A stretch of DNA of 19,956 nt from CAVOBC01 sp963693635. Lineage in GTDB: Bacteria; Pseudomonadota; Gammaproteobacteria; Pseudomonadales; Azotimanducaceae. This document shows positions 16,110-19,956 of this stretch, piece by piece. The stretch spans positions 1 through 19,956 of the forward strand of contig CAVOBC010000040.1 of NCBI GenBank assembly GCA_963693635.1, written 5' to 3'. How positions within the stretch are numbered: position 1 is the stretch's first letter; each line of letters begins with the position of its first letter. The translations under genes were made by a program, and so were the position numbers. The notes under the pieces were generated by a model. The model was not told where the DNA came from. It did not search any database and worked only from the letters and a program-made list of their open reading frames with translations.

Positions 16110-17318
16110 TCAACGGCGGTTCTCGATCGTCCGCTTTGCAAGCGCCTGGATCAATGCACCGCGATGCTGTGACATCTCGCGGCCGACCGGCGTCGGCCAC
16201 GCACTTTGGGTGACAATAACGATCTCGTTAGCGGGATCAATCCAGATGATCTGGCCAAAGATGCCGACTGCGGAAAACGTGTCCTCGCCTAGCCACCACA
16301 GATAGCCGTAACCGGGGTACGCCGCTGACGGGCTTGTCGAGGCCGCGATCCAGCCTTCGGGCAGGACCCGCGTGCCATCCGGCAGCACGCCGTCATTGAG
16401 GGCAAAGAGTCCGATGCGTGCGTAGTCGCGCAGGGTCGCATTGAGGCAGCAGCCGCCTGTTTCGACGCCCGAGTCGAGCAGCCAACTGCCTTTATGCTCC
16501 ATGAAGGGTTGCCAGATTCTCGCGCTCAGATAACTCGACGCATTGTTGCCGATCGCCGCACGAAGCAGTTGCCCGGCGAGGTGGGTTTCGGCGGTGTTGT
16601 AGTTGAAGCGTGTGCCGGGGTCGGCAACACGGGGAAGCTCGCGCAGGTAGTTAAAGAGTGCGACGCCGTTCAGCGATCCCGCCTGCGCGACGTCTGAATC
16701 GGCGTCCGAGTAGTCCTCATTCCACGCGACCCCCGATGACATCTGCAGAACGTTGCGGATCGACGCGCGATCATAGGCGCTGCCCTTCAACTTCGGCAGA
16801 TAGGCGGTGATGGGTTCGTCGACACTGCCAATGTAGCCGTCGTGGATGGCCGCGCCGATCAGAAGCGACGTCACCGACTTGGCGATCGAATAGGACACCC
16901 AGCGACTTGTCTGCGAGTGCCCGAGTCGATATTGCTCCAGCCGGATCTTGTCGCCATCAACGACTAGCAAGCCCCCAGTGTCGTAGGTGTCCAGGTACTG
17001 TTCCAGCGAAAATATTTTGTCGTCAACCTGGTAGGTGAGGTCCGAGTAGTCCCCCGCATCTTGCGCGAGCGGGAGGAACTGGTCGCCCGGATCGATGGTT
17101 CGTGAGGGGAAGATGACGTCGAAGTTGCGAAGGCCAACGATGCGCTGGGGCTGTGTCCAGTAAAGTGACGCAACCGGGCCGTCCGGCAAGCTCTCCATGT
17201 TGGGGATTCGTGCGGGCGGAAGCTCTGTCGCGCAACCGGTGAGAGTAATGCAGGTGACCGCGCGAAGGCTCAGAAATAATCCGCGTATCAGCTGTGCAAG
17301 GCGTGTCGATCTAAACAT
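16110..17318 (-). CDS. Beta-lactamase-fold serine hydrolase, lipoprotein (NylB-like)
   Basis: Protein of 402 aa. From the ATG at 17318 the N-terminus is a lipoprotein signal ending in lipobox LTGC, with Cys29 as the lipidated residue and Ala30 at +2, which favours the outer membrane. The catalytic SxxK is SIAK (144-147) in VSYSIAKSVTSLLIGAA; the Tyr is Tyr240 in RFNYNTAETHL; the third motif region is GIFGQIIWID (352-361), close to the GxxGQ of 6-aminohexanoate-dimer hydrolases rather than KTG. Substrate is unknown: ester or amide hydrolysis at the cell surface is likely. The frame is open to 17483, but only the 17318 start gives a proper signal; its AGGA ribosome site is distant. It converges with the VOC gene. 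Confidence 0.88.
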   Translation of the reverse strand: MFRSTRLAQLIRGLFLSLRAVTCITLTGCATELPPARIPNMESLPDGPVASLYWTQPQRIVGLRNFDVIFPSRTIDPGDQFLPLAQDAGDYSDLTYQVDDKIFSLEQYLDTYDTGGLLVVDGDKIRLEQYRLGHSQTSRWVSYSIAKSVTSLLIGAAIHDGYIGSVDEPITAYLPKLKGSAYDRASIRNVLQMSSGVAWNEDYSDADSDVAQAGSLNGVALFNYLRELPRVADPGTRFNYNTAETHLAGQLLRAAIGNNASSYLSARIWQPFMEHKGSWLLDSGVETGGCCLNATLRDYARIGLFALNDGVLPDGTRVLPEGWIAASTSPSAAYPGYGYLWWLGEDTFSAVGIFGQIIWIDPANEIVIVTQSAWPTPVGREMSQHRGALIQALAKRTIENRR

Positions 17319-17730
17319 GTATGGGAGGTCCTGATCGTTGACGCGTCCGAAGCTGGCTTCGTCCGCATGGAACACGTTGGTTGTCGGCAGCTTCGTCATT
17401 CTGCCGAGAGGGGAATGAGCAAGACTTGTCAGGTCAGGCTGGATCTGCACGATGACATAGTTGGTTGGACGTGTCGTGCTCAAACCAGCGAAGGCCTATC
17501 GGGCGAGCTTGATGGTAATCCGGGCGAACGAGACGAGACGGTCGCACCCGTCGGGTTCAAGCATGTTCTCGAATCAGCTGTCTCACGGGCGCGCGATGAC
17601 TACCTTGCAAGCCCGCAAGCACCGCGTTGTCTCGGTACGAGTAGCTGAGAAAGACGTAACTGCCGTTTGGCCTGTCGATGAGTGAATGCTCGTGGCATGG
17701 CGAACCAACTTAACTCAGCCGGCAGCGGGC

Positions 17731-17745
17731 GGCACCGCCGGTGCC
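17731..17745. other. Short GC-rich hairpin
   Basis: GGCACC and GGTGCC flank a 3-nt GCC loop, giving a perfect 6-bp stem. There is no T-tract. It could be a REP-like element or a weak terminator in the decayed region. Confidence 0.35.
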
Positions 17746-17796
17746 ATTCCCAATCAACTCGACCGGTTGCAGACACGTATGCGAATGCGGGTCACC

Positions 17797-17826
17797 CGCT
17801 CGTTGTGGCCTCGCTCGTTGCGGCCC
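17797..17826. repeat. 2 x 15-bp direct repeat
   Basis: CGCTCGTTGTGGCCT is followed at once by CGCTCGTTGCGGCCC; the two differ at two positions. It starts about 20 bp beyond the stop of the minus-strand pseudogene. Confidence 0.6.
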
Positions 17827-17844
17827 CGGGGCAAGACCATCGAC

Positions 17845-18266
17845 TTACCAGACAGGTGGCACGAGTCGATCGATCTCGGCGACCCAGTTCTTCACGTAGA
17901 CGATGTGTGGTGTCTGGCCTTTCCTCTTCCGCTTGACGAACAACAGGCGACCATCCGGAGCTGTATCAAAGTTGCGATCTATGTGCATCAGCACATCGTC
18001 GTCCAGATCGATAAACAGCTTCGGCTCCGATAGGGTCATTGGCCCAGCATTAAGGGGTTTGAGGACCGTCACGAACCATATCTCTTTGTCACCCTCAGGC
18101 CGGAAGTAGATCGTCTTGCCATCGCGTGCCCATACAGGTTGCCAGCCAGGGATGGTCTTTCGGACTGTAGAACCATCAGCATGGTTTCCTCACGCCTGGT
18201 GACGTAGCGCCAGATCCGCAGTCGCGGCTTTCCGGACAACGTGTGGTTTGATGTTGCGAACAAGGA
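17845..18266 (-). pseudogene. 3' remnant of a WD40/TolB-like beta-propeller protein, frameshifted
   Basis: On the minus strand a stop-bounded stretch (18189 to 17845) of 114 codons lacks a plausible start codon yet reads as a propeller C-terminus: GWQPVWARDGKTIYF, then FDTAPDGRLLFVKRK and finally VYVKNWVAEIDRLVPP. The last block matches the NW-x-E-x-x-RLVP ending common in TolB/WD40-type propellers, including those attached to bacterial Ser/Thr kinases (recalled, not searched). Just upstream, in another frame (18193-18263), TLSGKPRLRIWRYVTRRE looks like the preceding blade, so one frameshift near 18190 would join them. Everything before about 18270 is missing and is replaced by the divergent SDR gene. 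This is a truncated, frameshifted relic rather than a small gene, although a sequencing error at 18190 cannot be excluded. Confidence 0.65.
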
Positions 18267-18347
18267 CCATGTTCAGGCCGCCACGGCGCCGCGATGCAGC
18301 GGACTTGTCTGCAAGGCGGTTGTTGGTGGGTAATGTGATGCTACGAA

Positions 18348-18353
18348 AAGGAG
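18348..18353 (+). promoter_or_regulatory. Strong Shine-Dalgarno that fixes a TTG start
   Basis: AAGGAG lies exactly 7 nt before TTG 18361. No ATG or GTG is near, and the SDR N-terminus (KIVCVTGG) begins only 12 codons later, so TTG is the real start. Confidence 0.75.
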
Positions 18354-18360
18354 AATCAGC

Positions 18361-19176
18361 TTGAACTTTGAGAAGCTGTTTGATGTCGAGGGGAAGATCG
18401 TTTGCGTAACGGGCGGGGCAGGTGGCATCGGCCGCGGCATTGCGGGTGCGTTTGTGGCAGGCGGCGCACGGGTGTACATCGCATCGAGAAGTGACCTTGC
18501 TGACGCGGCAGTTGAGCTTGCGGACGAGGGCCCCGGTGAGTGCCTGGCGCTGCGCGCCGATCTTGGCAGCGACGACGACATCGGGGCGCTTGCGGCGGCG
18601 CTTGGTGAGCGGGAAGGCAAGCTCGACGTCCTGGTCAACAACGCGGCTATTGGCAACTTTATCCATAAGTTCGGCGAGTTTCCGATGGATGAGTGGGATG
18701 TGATGACGTCGGTGAATCTGCGGGCACCGTTTGCGCTGACCCAGGCCTGTCTGCCGTTGCTGAGAGCAGGCGCGAACCCCGACAGCCATGCGTCGGTCAT
18801 CAACATTGCGTCAGTCGACGGCGTGCGCGTGGCCGGCGACAACGACTGGGCGTATGGCACCAGTAAGGCAGGACTCATCCACCTGACTCGACAACTCGCT
18901 GGTTTGCTTGGCAACAAACACGGGCGGGAAGGGGGGCACAACATCACCTTCAATGCGATCGCCCCCGGCCCTTTTCCCGGTATGCTCGATCCTCTTCTTG
19001 AGACCGCAGAAGGCCGGGCGGCGGTGGGCGCCGTGACCGTCGCTGGACGCGTTGGCAAACCGGAGGATGTTGGTGCCGCGTGCATATACCTCGCAAGCCG
19101 GGCCGGATCCTATGTCACAGGTGCCCTCTTGCCCGTCGATGGTGGACTGCTGGTTGGCAAGCGCGCGAACTCTTAG
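18361..19176 (+). CDS. Short-chain dehydrogenase/reductase (classical SDR)
   Basis: NAD(P)-dependent oxidoreductase of 271 aa. Visible family elements are the cofactor motif TGGAGGIG (17-24), ASRS (41-44) whose Arg43 hints at NADP(H), NNAA (93-96), catalytic Asn119, Ser151, Tyr165 and Lys169 (YGTSK), and the C-terminal PVDGGLLVG. It acts on an alcohol/ketone pair in the cytoplasm; the substrate is not deducible. Translation starts at TTG 18361, backed by a strong AAGGAG. An insertion GNKHGREGGHN (184-194) before the IAPGPFPG segment is a feature of an SDR subgroup that also includes plant and bacterial RhlG-like enzymes. It is divergent from the propeller remnant and 228 bp upstream of the SnoaL-like gene. 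Confidence 0.92.
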   Translation: MNFEKLFDVEGKIVCVTGGAGGIGRGIAGAFVAGGARVYIASRSDLADAAVELADEGPGECLALRADLGSDDDIGALAAALGEREGKLDVLVNNAAIGNFIHKFGEFPMDEWDVMTSVNLRAPFALTQACLPLLRAGANPDSHASVINIASVDGVRVAGDNDWAYGTSKAGLIHLTRQLAGLLGNKHGREGGHNITFNAIAPGPFPGMLDPLLETAEGRAAVGAVTVAGRVGKPEDVGAACIYLASRAGSYVTGALLPVDGGLLVGKRANS

Positions 19177-19306
19177 GCGAGCCTCGTGAGCCTTCGCGGC
19201 GATGTCGTCTGGGTGGTCGTGCGCAATGGTGATAAACGGAGCCTGTGGCTGTTCGCTGGCGGTCGCTTCATGCGGGGGTTTGATTAGCAGTTGAGCACTG
19301 CGTTAG

Positions 19307-19384
19307 ATTCGACCCCTCCATTTCGATCCTCCATTTCGACCTTTTTTTTGACCCGCTATTCGACCCCTCATTTCGACCCCGTCC
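19307..19384 (+). repeat. Imperfect tandem repeat, 5-6 units of about 12-15 bp, upstream of the SnoaL-like gene
   Basis: Units resemble ATTTCGACCCCTCC: ATTCGACCCCTCC (19307-19319), ATTTCGATCCTCC (19320-19332), ATTTCGACC plus a T8 tract (19333-19349), TTGACCCGCT (overlapping, 19348-19357), ATTCGACCCCTC (19358-19369) and ATTTCGACCCCGTCC (19370-19384). The sense strand is rich in C and T and nearly free of G except in TCGA. It ends 20 nt before the ATG at 19405. Confidence 0.8.
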
Positions 19385-19404
19385 ATTCATGATGTGAGAG
19401 AGCT

Positions 19405-19878
19405 ATGAGCATTGAATCCCGACTCCGACGCGTGGAAGCAGCGGAGCAGATACGGATCCTGAAGGCCCGGTACTGCGACCTGTGTGATGCTGGCTATCCG
19501 CCAGACCCGCTTTGTGATCTCTTTACCGAAGATGGAGTATGGGATGGTGGCGAGATGGGCGTTTTCGAGGGCAAGGGCGCGATGCATCGATTCTTTGCCA
19601 ACATGCCGACGGTCATGTCGTTTGCGATTCATCATGTCACCAACTCCGCCGTCGAGGTGGATGAGGACTCATTGAGTGCGCGCGGGCGCTGGTATCTCTT
19701 GCAGACAGCGACGTTGAGAGAATCGAACCAGGCGGTGTGGCTCGCTGCACAGTATGACGATCAGTTGGTCTATTCGGGGGACAAGTGGCTATTCCGCCAC
19801 GTGGCGTTGAAAAGCCGTTTTTACACCACACATGACGCCGGTTGGGCCAATTTGCCCCATCTGCTGCAGCGCTCATGA
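19405..19878 (+). CDS. SnoaL-like / NTF2-fold protein
   Basis: Small protein of 157 aa with the cone-shaped alpha+beta barrel pattern of the NTF2 superfamily: an N-terminal helix EAAEQIRILKARYCDLCDAG (11-30), the DLFTEDGVWDGG strand (38-49), GVFEGKGAMHRFF (52-64), FAIHHVTNSAVEV (73-85) and a closing WLFRHVALKSRFY (128-140). Members include polyketide cyclases, ketosteroid isomerase-like enzymes, limonene-epoxide hydrolase-like proteins and ring-hydroxylating dioxygenase small subunits. Asp46 or His76/His77 could be active-site residues, but none is decisive. The ribosome site is GAGAG, 19395-19400. The stop overlaps an ATG (ATGA at 19875-19878) that belongs to the first copy of a 15-bp repeat. 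Confidence 0.88.
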   Translation: MSIESRLRRVEAAEQIRILKARYCDLCDAGYPPDPLCDLFTEDGVWDGGEMGVFEGKGAMHRFFANMPTVMSFAIHHVTNSAVEVDEDSLSARGRWYLLQTATLRESNQAVWLAAQYDDQLVYSGDKWLFRHVALKSRFYTTHDAGWANLPHLLQRS

Positions 19879-19947
19879 ACGACAGTCCCCCCAGATGATG
19901 GGCTCATGAACGATAGCCTCATGAACGATAGCCTCATGAACGAAAGC
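19872..19947 (+). repeat. 15-bp repeat containing a start codon (four copies)
   Basis: CTCATGAACGACAGT (19872-19886) overlaps the SnoaL-like stop. After a 16-bp spacer come three head-to-tail copies: CTCATGAACGATAGC at 19903-19917 and 19918-19932, and CTCATGAACGAAAGC at 19933-19947. Because 15 is a multiple of three, the copies stay in one frame. Confidence 0.9.
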
Positions 19948-19956
19948 CGCGTCAAC
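19906..19956 (+). CDS. Possible 5' end of a further gene, cut by the right edge
   Basis: The frame from ATG 19906 is open to the window end and reads MNDSLMNDSLMNESRVN, with three in-phase ATGs supplied by the 15-bp repeat. There is no clear Shine-Dalgarno before any of them, and 17 codons are too few to recognise a family. The earlier ATG copy at 19875 opens a frame that stops after seven codons. The real start may be the last ATG (19936) or lie beyond the window. Confidence 0.3.
   Translation, partial: MNDSLMNDSLMNESRVN

Larger units (their letters stand above)
17319..17844. other. Gap without a supported gene
   Basis: No reading frame here has recognisable homology or a ribosome site. 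It holds the leader of the minus-strand lipoprotein gene, a GC hairpin GGCACC-GCC-GGTGCC at 17731-17745 and a 15-bp direct doublet at 17797-17826. A stop-bounded minus-strand stretch of 50 codons (17557-17709) reads NGSYVFLSYSYRDNAVLAG in its middle and could be a gene scrap, but I cannot place it. Together with the adjacent pseudogene this looks like decayed coding sequence. Confidence 0.45.

Noticed and set aside
17557..17709. Minus-strand stretch reading NGSYVFLSYSYRDNAVLAG, at first glance TIR-like
   Set aside because: Only 50 codons between stops, no start codon or ribosome site, and the similarity is limited to a few residues. At best it is a gene scrap.
17686..18033. Plus-strand open frame of 115 codons in the decayed region
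   Set aside because: No ribosome site and no recognisable motif; it is antisense to the much more convincing propeller remnant.
19342..19349. T8 tract as an intrinsic terminator for the SDR gene
   Set aside because: The preceding sequence has almost no G and cannot form a stem; the tract sits inside the tandem repeat and upstream of a co-directional gene.
19307..19384. CRISPR-like array
   Set aside because: Units are adjacent, 12-15 bp long and imperfect, with no spacers and no cas genes.

Overview
The window looks like chromosomal DNA from a GC-rich (about 60% by eye, not computed) Gammaproteobacterium, probably an environmental or marine one. Three things point that way: a DUF1853 protein, a SelD fused to an N-terminal flavoprotein, and many CoA-transferase, SDR, SnoaL-like, VOC and beta-lactamase-fold hydrolase genes. 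The assignment is an inference. No rRNA, tRNA, IS element, phage gene or CRISPR array was seen.

Layout. 1-3561 (+): two subunits of a heterodimeric ABC exporter, the first cut by the left edge. 3577-4968 (-): an Nramp-like transporter lacking the usual metal-binding motifs. 5189-8479 (+): a GST-like protein, a Tat-exported dienelactone hydrolase-like enzyme and a two-part family III CoA-transferase. 8506-10066 (-): DUF1853 followed by a cupin. 10125-16051 (+): five co-directional genes, namely an HSL-type esterase, the flavoprotein-SelD fusion, a class C beta-lactamase-like hydrolase, a DUF6265-like secreted protein and a VOC protein. 16110-17318 (-): a beta-lactamase-fold lipoprotein. 17319-18360: a decayed stretch with a frameshifted 3' remnant of a beta-propeller protein. 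18361-19878 (+): an SDR and a SnoaL-like protein. The right edge may hold the start of another gene.

Function. The only clear multi-gene machine is the exporter pair. The rest resembles a dispersed set of catabolic and detoxification genes (CoA activation, ester and lactone hydrolysis, glutathione conjugation, redox) rather than one pathway. SelD stands alone: no selA, selB, selC or selU is in the window.

The most unusual signal is non-coding. Several leaders carry short imperfect tandem repeats of 12-15 bp, each locus with its own unit, placed just upstream of a start codon and G-poor in the sense of the downstream gene (5051-5086, 15309-15344, 19307-19384). At 19872-19947 the repeat contains the start codon itself. 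A further 15-bp doublet sits in the decayed stretch (17797-17826). The recurrence of this layout in 20 kb suggests a genome-wide habit worth testing.
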